Counted from the stretch's first letter, positions 52,245-63,977 are shown. The stretch is DNA of 64,000 nucleotides from Daphnia carinata (GCF_022539665.2 NC_081333.1:9546971-9610970); one strand, 5' to 3'. Numbers and translations are program-made. Notes: generated from the letters alone by a model not told the origin.

Positions 52245-55156
52245 CTTATTTCGGGACTGGGATGAAACAACAGTACATGCGAAAAACGCTTCAGCATCTA
52301 CCGTCATGGCGTTCTGGTCGTGCGGAACAGATTGGAGGATGACTCGGCCATCCGGCTATTTTTATTTACGTAAACCTAGAAGCCAAAAACTTATGTTGGT
52401 CATCGTAATGGCCTTTAACGGTTTGTCAGGTCAAGATTTCATCGATTCGTGAAATTACTATAAACATCTACTTTGTTGCAGAAAAACATTGTATGCAAAT
52501 GAGTCTGCGTGCACGTTTCCTCCTTTTATTTATTTTTTTTTTCCTTCTTCCTTTCTCCATTTCACGGCTGTCACCGTCTACACCACGTCTACCCCTTGCC
52601 ATCCCGCGAGAAACCTTTTGATTAATCGGGCACGACTAACACGACACACGTGTTGGCAATCTTGACTTGGGGAAAATGCTTGCACGGATCGAAGGACTCT
52701 CGGCGGGAGCGGGCGTCACGCACTGTGTTATCCAACGAGTAATCCCCGGGCCGCTATCGCCAACCACGGCCACAATCTCGCTAACGGAACTTTGTCTCTA
52801 ATTTTATTTCTTAGACCCGCCCGACCCTTGCTGAAGTGATTGTGTACGATGCTGGCGATGACGCAATGACTGTGTACGCCATCTTTGATAATAATTAATT
52901 AGAAATAATTTTGGGAACGAGTGGAAAGGATAACGCGGTCACTGAGAACTCCTCGGCCGTCAAGTGCACGGCTGTCAAGTCAGCGCCAAATGGCAAGAAT
53001 GTCGTAGAATTTCAAATGAAAAATTATGCGTGGAACAAACAAAAGGGAAGAAAAATCTTGGAATCGGTCCACTTCTTTTGGCAACGTAACCGTGTGCGAG
53101 CAAAGAAACAAAAAATGGGCCAAACAGCGGTCAATGGAACACAAAAATTTTGTCTTAATGCCGTCAGGCAAACATCTCGTCTTTTTTTTTTTTTCCCTAA
53201 AAATGTTTAATTTCTATTTTTTTCAAGTACTGGAAGCAAGCCATAAAAGAAAAAAACCAACGGGGAATAACAGGGTATTCAAATGCGTAAAGAGAAAGAT
53301 TGGAAAAAATTAGGTACCGCTGAATCAACTTGTGCGCTGGAGATATGATGTTTAGGATTGGTTACAACATAGAAAATGCAAATCAAAATGAAAATCGGCA
53401 ATTCATAATAGATAGCGATACTCGCTAGTCTTCTTTTCCTGTCTTCACTCTTGGCAAAAAGTAGAAGAAACGAGTAAAGTAATTACCGAGACCGTTGTGG
53501 ATTACCTGATGCTACCCCATATAGGAAAAGAAAAAGCGTTAAACACCGAAAGGGGATACCCGAAGCTGTTAATAACAGTCTTTCGTGAATATCTATTACA
53601 AGTTTCAATGACATCAAATCCCTTCATTTTGACCATCTGTTTTTCGTGGGATGTACGGTAAAATGTTACAGGGCTGGTCGCCCATGCACTGCCTTGGCCA
53701 GTTCACGTACACTTCCTGATCCACCCCTTTTTTTTATTTCTAACATGTACGTTGTGTTTAAAAACAGAAAATATTAATAATTCATCTTACGTGTGTTAAA
53801 ACATTCATTTCTCATTTTTCTTCGTTGTTTTCATTACTCGCTGTTTTATAGTATCGCTATGGGTTGGTTGCTGAATCGGTCTACTACTCCGAATCTTTCG
53901 CACATTTTGATGGCCGTTCGTGCTGGTTGGATAGGCAAGCAATGCGTGAGTCTCTACCCTCGTTGCGCTAATCCCGGACGCCCTCAATGGACCGTGACCC
54001 CATTACATGACGACTCGTTGAACTTGCCAAGTATCGGACAGCCGCCCGTCAAAGTCCGCCCACCTCTCGATTTCTTCGCCTTCACGCCCACGCCTTCAAC
54101 GACCACCTTCGAGAGCACAATGCGACCAGTTTCCTCCTCGTTGCGAACGGTTCCATCTCCCAATGCCAAAGTACCTAACCCGGCCGAACCGGTTGGCTTG
54201 CGTACTACGACAACATCAACGACGGCCACCAAGAAAACCTCCCCTTCGACGGATTGGGACCGTGAAAGCGACCAAAGTGACACCAGCAACCCGGACTATG
54301 GACTCTGGGGCCAGCACTCGATAGAATTGGGCGAGGAAGAACAGACCACGTCCACCCTGATCGGGACTTCGTTGCAAGTGGATCGAAATGGAATGTCTGG
54401 TGCAGCCTCCAGCAGCGGAACGGACAGTTTGAAACCGTGGGGCAAACCCAGCCGGTTCTCGGGCACGGACGATCTCGAGCTCAGCGACATTGTTCGCGGA
54501 GTTTACTCGAGTACGACAGAAAAGGATCTTCATTTGGATGAAGAGGAGGATGAGGAGTATGATGTTGATGAGGAGGAAGAAGAGGAGGAAGAAGAGGAAG
54601 AAGAGAACGTAGAGGAACCATTGCCGTCAACCAAGAAGCCAGCAGTTCACTACCCGGAAGATAGTATCCTTCACGATTTGAACAAAAATCATTTCACTGA
54701 TAAAACTACAGTAGCGACTCCTGTCAAGGCCAAAGACACTTATGAAGGTTCGTATTGCATTGCATTAGAACTTAATTTTGGATTCATAACCGCAATGTGT
54801 TTGGTGAATTTTCGAAACAGAGTTCCAAAAGAAAAAGACGCATCGGCTTGAAATGGTCCCAACCAGAGGTCTAGTTCATCCGTGGTTATCGGAGCCTGTT
54901 TGGGTACCAGAAAACGCCTGGCCGCCGAAGACGGCCGACAACCATCCCCGACCTGAAGAGGAAAATGAAGAGAATGGTGACCGGCATCGTGATCGGGTAT
55001 CGTTTGGTCACGAGGTAATGTTAATCATTTTATTTTAAAATCATTTGGAACTTTTCCTTCAATTAATTTTTATCGTTTGGTAAATTAAAGGATGCCGTAA
55101 AAGATGTCCGATTATTTGACTTTGCAATGCAATATCTTCGTGACCGGTCGGCATAA
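49128..55156 (+). CDS. Unrecognised single-span membrane protein with paired cysteines and acidic run
   Basis: Four exons, 49128-50599, 53852-54747, 54821-55014 and 55091-55156, join in phase to 875 codons plus TAA. The start sits in a good context (ACAAAATGG). Residues about 47-66 (LVFVLGLLNLGTVLCYAVYS) form one membrane segment with no cleavable signal ahead of it. An RTKR furin-type site lies near residue 200, followed by a basic, low-complexity region. The junction of exons 1 and 2 encodes the most ordered part: C-x5-C (CLERLLC), SIAMGWLLN, then C-x6-C (CVSLYPRC), which suggests two disulfides. A Thr/Ser/Pro-rich segment follows, then an acidic run at about residues 718-745, and a Trp/Pro-rich tail ending FAMQYLRDRSA. 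I do not recognise the family. The paired-cysteine layout suggests an arthropod secreted or membrane protein. Confidence 0.75.
50600..53851 (+). other. Intron 1 of the 49.1-55.2 kb gene
   Basis: A 3.25-kb intron from CTCAG|GTAAAT to TTTTATAG|TATC, phase 2 on both sides. It is mostly AT-rich with long A/T tracts (for example T at about 52,219-52,244). A less degenerate GC-rich patch lies at about 52,650-52,800 with no splice-flanked coding sense, so it is a possible regulatory element. No nested gene is seen. Confidence 0.65.
52219..52244. repeat. Poly-T tract
   Basis: About 26 T bases in a row within the 3.25-kb intron. Confidence 0.85.
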
Positions 55157-56146
55157 TGAAGCTGCGGATGTTAAAAAAGACTCACTGTGCATTATTTATT
55201 TTGAAAGTGTCATGAACAACGATGAAAAATTGTGACATTTTTACCATTGGGTTGTGAGTTTATGGTAAAAACTACTGTGGAATGGTGAAGGGACCCACGC
55301 TTGCACTTCTTAGACATTTCCTCCTCATTCCTTGTGCTTTGTGAATCAATTTTCACGCCCACAGTCTTATTTTCCAGACGAAAAAGTCCTTTGTTATATT
55401 GTTATTGAAATGTTGAATATCTAACGCCTATCGTTCATCAGACATATGTGTGTGTGATTTTTTTATTAATAAACGTTCAGAAAACCTATTATAACGTGTT
55501 TTTTACATAAAAATCGAATCCCATTACTCAAATAAAAACTATTGGGTAGTTGATTGTTTGAACACCAGATGGTGTTGGCAACCAATTTCTGCTGCTACTG
55601 TCATTTCATTGTTGGTGAAAAAACCCGAGTCCTACGTTGTTGTGGACTAGGTTTGTAAACCCGACTGAAGCAGTTTGTCTCGTTCGTGAAATTCGCCTTC
55701 AATTAGCCTAAAAGTCTAAGTCAACTTCACGAAGAAGCTAGTAACGTGACTGCCAAATCGCCAAACCGTCTTGCCTGTCCCAATAACACGGATTTCACCT
55801 AACGCTATGGTAAGGTATAACGCCGACGACCCGCCCCCATCCAAACGAGTTTTGTTGAGCACTTGCATGTTTATGCAACGAATCAGATAGCTATTGCTCA
55901 GTAGCGCAGGTATGCTATGGATTAACGTGATCAACTTATAAAGTCCCTTCGTCAAGTGAATTTACGATTCACGAAAGATAAGCCCAATGCCTTGGTTGGG
56001 AAGGTTTTTTTTTGGTTGATCTAAGTTTACTAAACCACTCTTCCTTACCTACTGGAGTGGTTTTTACTGGTTATCATTCCTGACATCTGATTGAAATTTT
56101 TCCTCTGCTTCAAGCCCATTGTAGGTGGTGGGGTATTAGATTGCTT
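55157..56146. other. Intergenic spacer with 3' end of one gene and promoter of the next
   Basis: The upstream gene probably ends at the polyadenylation signal near 55,470. The remainder should contain the promoter and 5' UTR of the CLC gene. A small dyad (AACACCA/TGGTGTT, about 55,559-55,575) is present. No other gene is seen. Confidence 0.55.
55468..55473 (+). promoter_or_regulatory. Candidate polyadenylation signal
   Basis: AATAAA follows the TAA stop at 55,154-55,156 by about 310 bases, with a GT-rich element nearby. It is the best candidate 3' end of the 49.1-55.2 kb gene. Confidence 0.4.
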
Positions 56147-59100
56147 ATGTCCCATTCATTTCGACTAACAGCCAGTGAGGTTGACTCACATCAAATCCCT
56201 ATGATGGAGCGAGCACCTTTTAAGACACCTGCTGCCACATTTGGATCATTTCCCGCTGCACCAGGCTATCAATCGGTCATTGAAAAGGTTTTTGTTGCTT
56301 TTTTTTCTGGTTGGTTATAATATCAAAATGTAGAAAAGTTAGATGTCAATGACATCCGATGCATAAGCACAAGCTGTTTTACAAAGATATTTTAGCCAAT
56401 TTTAAAGCAGAAGGCCATATACCTTCAATTTTGTAGAACTAGTATATCTTTTTTAAATCCATGCGGCATACAATTCTCGGTGAAATTCTGTGCCCTAAAA
56501 TAACTAAACTCCTACTGGTCATTTTTTTACAGGAAAACCGGGAAGGCGGGCAGCGGGTGGCCAGTATTAGCTCTTCTTATCCCGGACCATCACATTCTGT
56601 CGCCATGATGACATCGTCTATAAGTTCAGATGAAGACATGCTAGACATCACAACAACTGGAACAACCCAGGTAGCAGTCATTTTCAATTTCCAGATTCTG
56701 ACCAGTTTAGAACGTTGGCTCATTCCCCACCACCTACCAGGAACAAACCTCCTTTGATAACGAATCTCGCAGCATCGCCTCACCTGCTGGGCTAGGAGAG
56801 ATAACAGCCGAAGATATTCCAGGGATCGGGCAGTACGATGATTTTCAGACTATTGATTGGCAACGTGATCTAGCCCGTGATCGGATGCACCATCGCTACA
56901 TCACGAAACATAAAGAAGAATCGATTTTGTCTGCTGTTAAAGCTGCTCACGATGCTTGGTCCGGTTGGGTTTGCGTTTTGTCGGGTACAGATTTTTACAA
57001 ACATTCCAACCGTCTTTCCAAAAACGACCTTCTAATATTCTGTATATGACAGTCGGTGTAGCCGTCGGTGCCGTGGCATCGTTTATTGACATCGGAACTA
57101 CCTGGATGACGGATCTGAAGTATGGAATATGTCCTGATGCATTTTGGTTTGACAGAGAGCAATGTTGCTGGTCGTCAAACCAAACATCGTTCAGTGATAA
57201 TTGTTCTCAGGTACACGCTGAAATGTCATATGAAGGTTGACACGTACGTCAACGCTTATTTGCTCCTTTTTGTCGCAGTGGCTAACTTGGCCACAGTTGT
57301 TTGGCGCATCTGACGATTCAGCCGGTGGATATATTCTAGCCTATCTGTTTTACGTTCTGTGGGCCGTTTCGTTTGGTGCTCTTGCCGCCATTCTTGTGAG
57401 AATGTTTGCACCTTACGCTTCCGGTGGAGGTATTCCAGAGGTAATTCACCCCGTGGTCGACTGTGTTGCTGTTATTCTAATTATCTTTGCGCTTGTAGAT
57501 CAAGACTATTTTAAGTGGTTTTATTATTCGTGGCTTCCTCGGCAAGTGGACACTTTTAATAAAATCCATAGGCATAATGCTAGCCGTCGCTGCCGGTTTA
57601 AGTTTGGGAAAAGAGGGTCCCATGGTTCACATTGCCATCTGTCTTGGTACGTTTCAAACAATTCTTACTCCTGATGCATTTGTTTCAATCGCCCTTTTTT
57701 TTTGTGTGTGTGCTGGATTTCCGAAACAGGCAACATATTTTCTTATCTATTTCCTAAATATGGTCGGAATGAGGCCAAGAAACGTGAGATTTTATCAGCC
57801 GCAGCAGCTGCCGGTGTATCTGTGGCATTCGGTGCACCCATCGGAGGTGTCCTCTTCAGTTTGGAAGAAGTCAGTGTAGCGGTGCAGTCAAGCATAAATC
57901 CTTAATTAAGAATGACTTAAAGATGTTTTGGGAATTATTGGAAACAGGTCAGCTATTATTTCCCGATGAAAACTCTATGGCGTTCGTTTTTCTGCGCCTT
58001 GATTGCCGCATTCATCGTTCGCACTATCAATCCATACGGCAATGAGCATTCGGTTCTCTTTTATGTGGAATACAACAAACCCTGGATCTTCTACGAGCTG
58101 ATACCCTTCACGGCTCTCGGAATCTTAGGGGTGAGCTTATTGCTAATTATCTCCTCTGTTTCCTTCCATCAACCTTTGATTGCTTGTTACAGGGACTGAT
58201 TGGTACCTTGTTCATTCGAGCGAATGTGTGGTGGTCGCGTTATCGCAAAGGTTCTCGTCTCGGTCAATATCCAGTGCTGGAAGTGCTGGGCATTACTCTC
58301 ATCAACGGAATCTTGGCGTACCCCAATCCTTACACTCGAATGAGCTCGACGCGTTTGATATATTTGCTGTTTAGTCAATGTGGCGTGGCCAACACCGACG
58401 ACCTATGGTAAGGAATCCTCCCCACTAATTTACAATTACCTCGTAGAACGTGACTTACTGATAGGTATTTGCTTTAGTGATTACAACCGAAACATCACGG
58501 ATGTTAGCTCAGCTGTGGAGTTTTCGGAAACCGGCCCTGGCGTCTACCGGGCACTATGGATGTTGGCCTTGGCCCTCATCTTCAAGTGTGTGATCACCGT
58601 TTTCACGATTGGCATCAAAGTACCAGCTGGCTTGTATATCCCATCGCTTTGTATGGGCGCCATTATGGGACGCATCGTTGGCATCGGAATGGAACAACTT
58701 GGCATAGTACGTATTACACAATATTTCAATAATGGGATGTCACGTTCCAACGAGTCCTGATTGCTGCCGTTCTCTTCTCTCACGCAGTCATAATCCCCAT
58801 AGTTGGATATTTCACGGCGAATGCTCCGCTGGAGGCGAAGATTGCATTACACCCGGTCTCTATGCCATGGTAGGAGCGGCAGCTGTCCTTGGGGGTATCA
58901 CGCGGATGACAGGTACCTAATGAACATAATTTTTTCTAACCTGTCTCGATGAATAACATTTTTGTTTTTGAATGATAGTTGCGTTGGTGGTTATCATGTT
59001 CGAGCTTACGGGTGGTGTACGGTACATTGTGCCGCTCATGGCCGCCGTAATGGCAAGCAAATGGGTAGGAGATGCTTTTGGCAAAGACGGCATTTATGGT

Positions 59101-60229
59101 AATTGAGTTTATTCATTGTTCGATTCACTTTTCCGTGTTATCTTAACCATTAATTTTGTTTGCAATCCAATGCACCAGACGCTCACATTGTACTTAATGG
59201 GTATCCCTTTTTGGACAACAAGGAAGAATTCGGTCACACTACGTTAGCCGCGGATGTCATGCAGCCAAAGTAAAGTCTATTAAAGCGTGATTTGTTAATC
59301 TTTCTAATTTTTTCCTTTTATATAGAGCAAACAAGCCACTGACAGTCCTTACTCAAGACACGACAAGTTTGGAGGCAGTCGAAACGTTGCTCAAAGAAAC
59401 GGACCACAACGGCTTTCCTGTCGTTGTGTCGAGGGAGTCGCAATTCCTTGTCGGATTTGTCCTGCGCCGCGATCTTTCCCTCGCCGTCGGTAAGTCCTGT
59501 TCAAACGTCAACTGGTGTTCGTTAGAGATCATCGTCTTGCTAATATTGCATGTTCATTGCTGCTCTTGTATTCTCCTAGCAAATGCCAAACGAACGTTGG
59601 AAGGGCTGAGGGACGATTCTCTAGTCTTATTCACCCCTAACATACCATCACCTTGGCACGGGTCACCGCCGTTAAAGTTGCGACGCATCTTAGATCTTGC
59701 ACCAATTACTGTGACGGATCACACTCCCATGGAAACTGTCATTGACATGTTCCGAAAACTCGGTTTACGACAAGTCCTCGTTACCCATAACGGGTAAGAG
59801 ATTTCACAATTTATGTGGTGGGATAGAAGTTAATTGATGGGATGATAATAGTTTTATTTAGATTTGAAGATATAGGAAACTAGCTATCAAATCCTGTTTA
59901 GAGTTAGTTTTTGGCTCTTCGTACCATACATTCGTACCACGTTTGCGTTCGTACCATGTTGCAGAATTTAACATTTGTTTAGTTGACTAAGTTGGGTCAA
60001 GGTTTATCTGTTCTTGATCTCTTTAACGCGTTGTAGGAAAGTGGGTCATTCTAGCGACGTCTGGGTTGTTTACCAAACATGGTGAATGCGTCAACAAGGA
60101 TCTGCTAACTTTTTCTTTCTTTGTTTTTCTCCCTATAGGCGATTGCTCGGCATCATAACGAAAAAGGACGTTTTACGGCACATGAAGCAAATGGACAGCG
60201 AAGACCCAGATGCAGCGAACACAAACTAA
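56147..60229 (+). CDS. ClC-c: CLC-type chloride/proton exchanger, ClC-3/4/5 class
   Basis: Sixteen exons: 56147-56287, 56533-56670, 56741-56984, 57053-57210, 57279-57440, 57499-57646, 57730-57869, 57948-58130, 58193-58407, 58478-58706, 58788-58912, 58979-59098, 59179-59269, 59326-59489, 59580-59793, 60139-60229 (about 853 residues). ATG 56147 follows an in-frame TGA at 56081. If the acceptor CTAACAG at 56165-56171 is used, translation starts at 56201. Hallmarks are [25 protein letters not shown] with the gating Glu at about 320, [31 protein letters not shown], and two C-terminal CBS domains. Family knowledge: a vesicular 2Cl-/H+ exchanger supporting endosomal acidification. Two oddities stand out. 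The filter reads GGGIPE where GSGIPE is usual, and the 58706/58788 junction has no GT-AG pairing that keeps the frame, so one base is in excess. Confidence 0.9.
60139..60229 (+). other. ClC-c: Last coding exon of the CLC gene
   Basis: It completes the second CBS domain ([15 protein letters not shown]) and ends in TAA after an acidic tail. It is separated from the previous exon by a 345-base intron, the longest in this gene's 3' half. Confidence 0.85.
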
Positions 60230-61331
60230 CGAAAAACAAAAAGAGCCAAAAAACCGATAGGGAAAAATATTCATCCCGGGGTGATCGTCTTTCTCTGTTT
60301 AGTAAAATTATTCTTTGTTTTAACGTAGTCACAGCGCGGCTAGAATCAAATCTTTCCGACTGTTTGAAATTTGAAACGTTTTTGAAAAAGAGTGTAAGTT
60401 GTTGTAGTAGTGCACATTTGCACTCTCCCCTTTAACATCGCGTGACTGTTGAATAATTTCCGACACGAATTTTAGACATTTAAAAAATTGTACCACCTTT
60501 GATCTTTTCTCTGACGTATTCCTTTCATTCTACTTTCAAGTGGAAAAACGGGGTTTTAATCTTTTATCGACTAGTTGTTCTGCCGTTTCATCGACCGCTT
60601 AAAAAACAACAAAACTACTACTCTTCATTGTTTTCCTTGACTGTTTTTCGATCTGAACCAACCGAGAGAAATGATTTAAACGCTGTTCCGTTTACTATGG
60701 GCGATGTGTACGAGATGTACAGTAACTATGATGCCTCTGTTCCGCTCTTGTATGTATTGATCGTCCTTTTCTTTCTTTGTCCATGGTCCCCATTGGCCCG
60801 TCAGTTCTCCTTTATATAATCAATATCGTGATCGTCTCCTGTTTCCTCAATCCAAAAGGCTCGACGTCCTCTTCTCATATATCTATTTTGACTGAACGAA
60901 AAGAAGAGAAAAAGAAAAAAAAAGATACATTCCCTCTTGTTTGCTCTTGCTTCAAATCCCAAAACGAACGAACTAACGTGTGTGTATTGGTTGCCAAAAA
61001 AATCTTGTTGCAAAAGAGAAAAAGAAAGAGAATGAATACGAGAGAAAACATTCAGTTCGACCTTTCAGAACTTTGGGATTGAACAAATAAAAAACCCCAC
61101 AGCGAATACGGAGAATTGCATATGTAAACATGGATTAGACAGCAAATGCCAAATCCACTTTTGAATGACGCACATAAAGCCATGGGGCGCAAAGAAAATT
61201 ATCTTTTTCTAGCGAAAAGGCCACTTAGATCAAATGCTACGATGTCTGTAAAAAAAACCAAAAGAAACGAAATACTTTAACGATTCCACTGACGCACATG
61301 ATTGAAACTTATGACCAGACTACATGTGGAT
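60230..61331. other. Convergent 3' intergenic region
   Basis: It lies between the stop codons of the CLC gene (+) and the otopetrin gene (-) and should hold both 3' UTRs, possibly overlapping. An AATAAA for the plus strand lies at 61,086-61,091. No clear AATAAA for the minus strand was spotted. No gene is seen. Confidence 0.6.
61086..61091 (+). promoter_or_regulatory. Candidate polyadenylation signal for the CLC gene
   Basis: AATAAA about 860 bases after the CLC stop codon. It would put the CLC 3' UTR within 250 bases of the otopetrin stop codon. Confidence 0.3.
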
Positions 61332-61347
61332 TCACGTGTAGTCTGGT
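61314..61347 (-). repeat. Hairpin surrounding the otopetrin stop codon
   Basis: The arms at 61,314-61,328 and 61,333-61,347 pair over 15 positions with a four-base loop (one G-T wobble on the plus strand, one A-C mismatch in the mRNA sense). The left mRNA arm encodes the last residues PDYT. The TGA (61,332-61,334) spans the arm end and the loop. Confidence 0.75.
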
Positions 61348-63977
61348 TTAGCCTTGTAGCATCGCTTCCATATCTCGCAGAGGACGACAGTCGAGTGGAA
61401 ACGATAGAAAATGGCCAAAGGCATGCACACGTTCATGATAATTATCCAAGGCCAAAGGCCGTAGAACTGAAGCTGGACAGGGTTGACGTCCGCTCGCGAT
61501 TTCTCCAGGGTGTTCACAGTCCACATGGCAAAATTACAGACCTACGCACAGAGATCCAATAGGTAAAGATTAGTCGGCTGTTGAATGATTTCAATGGATT
61601 TCTGCCCACCAAAAGGAAAGTGACAACTTCACGACCGGGTTTGCGTGTCTGCTGGTCAACCGAATACGTATTACGACGGGAGGCATCCAAAATGAACAGA
61701 GTTTGTGTCACAGCCTGGAAAATGTAATTAAATATAAAGCATATCAGTACACGTCACCATTCAAGATGGAAGGTTACTTAAGGATACGTACCTGGAACAG
61801 AGCAGCTAAAGCACTGAGAAGCACGAGAGCGCCATCCTCGTCCTCGTTCATTGTATAATAACCTGCTATGACTGTGAATATATTATAGGCCATCAAACCG
61901 ATTTGACCGAAAATGAGGAGCACATCGTCCAGATCAAAATGGCGAGAGGAATCGTAACGCAATTCGCGCACCTGCCCGAGTTCAATGAGCCCGTTAGTCT
62001 TAATCTTTGAATCGTCTGGAGAGCTAACATTACTTGCACGATGCCGATGATTGTTGCCACGAACGCCATACAAAAAAGGACAAAACGAGCTGCCCCGACT
62101 TCCATAATTGCCATTGCTCTGTACTCGGGATTATTGATGAGCGCGAAGAAAAGTATCAAACTGATGATGGTGAGAACCAGAACGAAGATGCCCGCAAAAA
62201 GACCTTTATTAGCCTTGGCGCAGTCGACCGAATAATGATGACGGGATCGGCGACCACTGGCCGATGAGTTTGATGAATATCGTCGGTCTTCTTCGAGCCC
62301 TCCTGCTGAAACGTTCTTCCACATAACGTAGAGGATAGCGGCGCAGATCAACGAGTACTCTATGGCACAAGGAAATAGGAGCGGACTGGCGTCCTGAACC
62401 AAGTGGCCCATGACCTCACTCCTCTTGCATTCATCGAGCAATGAACGACTGAAAATCGCTTGATTGCTTTGCAAAATTTCTCTGGCATCAACCAAAGCTT
62501 CAGCGTGAGCATCCTCGGTCGCGATATACTTAGCTGTTGTAGTTTTAACCTCTTGTCTGTGGCCGTCTAGTCCGATAAGATATCATCGCTAATTAAAGCA
62601 TTTTCTTTTTTTAACTGAAAGAGATAATAAAGATACTCACGGCTTGATACGTTGTGATGAAACTGGAGGATTTCGTGTTTGGTTTCCTCAATAATGACGT
62701 TCAGCCAAACGCAGAGGTTCGTTGCTACCATATGCATCAGGCCAAAGTAAGCAATGGCTTTGGGTTTACAAACGCCCATCTGTTGACAAAAATGAAATCT
62801 GTTTCGTCACGATCTTTTTTGATAAATAAATCTGACTAGTACGTGCCTTTGCGTTTAAGAAAATGAAGTACATCTGGATGAACGTGAATACCATACGTGT
62901 GGCGGGTGTGACGGCCATCAGAATGTTGTCACAGTAACTGCCGGCATCGATCTCAAAGTATTGCGCAAATTCCAATCCAGAGTAGATCATTGAACCCACG
63001 CCGAATGCTAAGAAAATGATGGCATCATTTAGTTTCGGGTATCTGGTATAAAGTGTAATCAATCGTTCATTACAGACGGCTCCGATTCGCAGATAAAAGG
63101 AACCGTGATGAGTTGGCTTATTCCATGTCGGATCGCTATAGGATCGTGGGTGATGAGCCACTTCATCAAGGAAATCATGGGGCTCTTTAAATTCCACCAT
63201 CGATTGTTTCGTCCCGCAAACTGATGAAGCGTAAAACAACAGTAATAATGTATAGAAAGTAGTACCAATTCAGAAATCCGGATCTGCAATTATGCAGAAA
63301 TCTGGTTTTTTAAGAATCGTAGGGAAACGTAACTAGAATCAACAATGCATTGGCCAGCATACAAAAACAACCAATGGGCGGTTGGTTGCGCCGTTTGCGT
63401 GTTATGAATTCTTCATTCGATTTCAGATGTTGGAGATAAAAAAAACTGCTTCTGGCTTATCGGGAATGAAGCAGTGCGTTCAGCAGCAGGTATGCACATA
63501 TCTCGTATGCGCAAAAGTGGCTTATACTCACCAGCCCTTCGAACGTGGTGAGCTTACTGAAAGGCAGGGATATATAGGCTAATGTGTGTTGATTGTAGTC
63601 AGTTCAAACCGGAAACTCGTCCAAGCGTACACCGAACTTTGAAGTGTTAAACCTATAGAACTGTATGCATTTTGCAATAAAAGTCTTACATGAATGCCGA
63701 TTCTTGCTGGCTTTGTTGCGGATCATCGTGATGAAAACGTAAAGGAAATAAGCGATGCAACCAAAGTAGAGATACAAATAGAAACCCTTTAAGAGAAACA
63801 AAACAAAAACGGGATTCAAATAGTAGACAAATTCCTTTTCTAAGAAATAACTTTTCTTTTACCAAGTATGAAGAGGACGTCACATGATTGGAAATTACTT
63901 CTGTCATTGGGAAAGCCAGTCCCAGCACAATGAGAAACTTGGCGTACATAGCGCTAATTACAGCTAAAACAGCGTCG
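61332..63977 (-). CDS. Otop: Otopetrin proton channel, partial (N-terminus beyond window)
   Basis: Eight exons on the minus strand: 63977-63863, 63786-63690, 63220-62847, 62779-62641, 62566-62034, 61971-61792, 61714-61610, 61541-61332. They give 583 residues plus TGA with all phases closing. Twelve hydrophobic segments are visible, from AVISAMYAKFLIVLGLAFP to IMNVCMPLAIFYRFHS. Family signatures include GVGSMIYSGLEFAQYF, YFIFLNAKMGVCKPK, FGLMHMVATNLCVW, VRELRYDS and GREVVTFLL. Family knowledge: otopetrins are proton-selective channels; fly homologues act in acid sensing, vertebrate OTOP1 in sour taste and otoconia. The 63977 exon opens after the acceptor TTTTTACAG, so at least one further 5' exon with the cytosolic N-terminus is missing. 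Intron 62780-62846 starts with GC instead of GT. The acceptor at 62567-62568 was chosen by phase; an alternative is possible in that loop. Confidence 0.9.
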
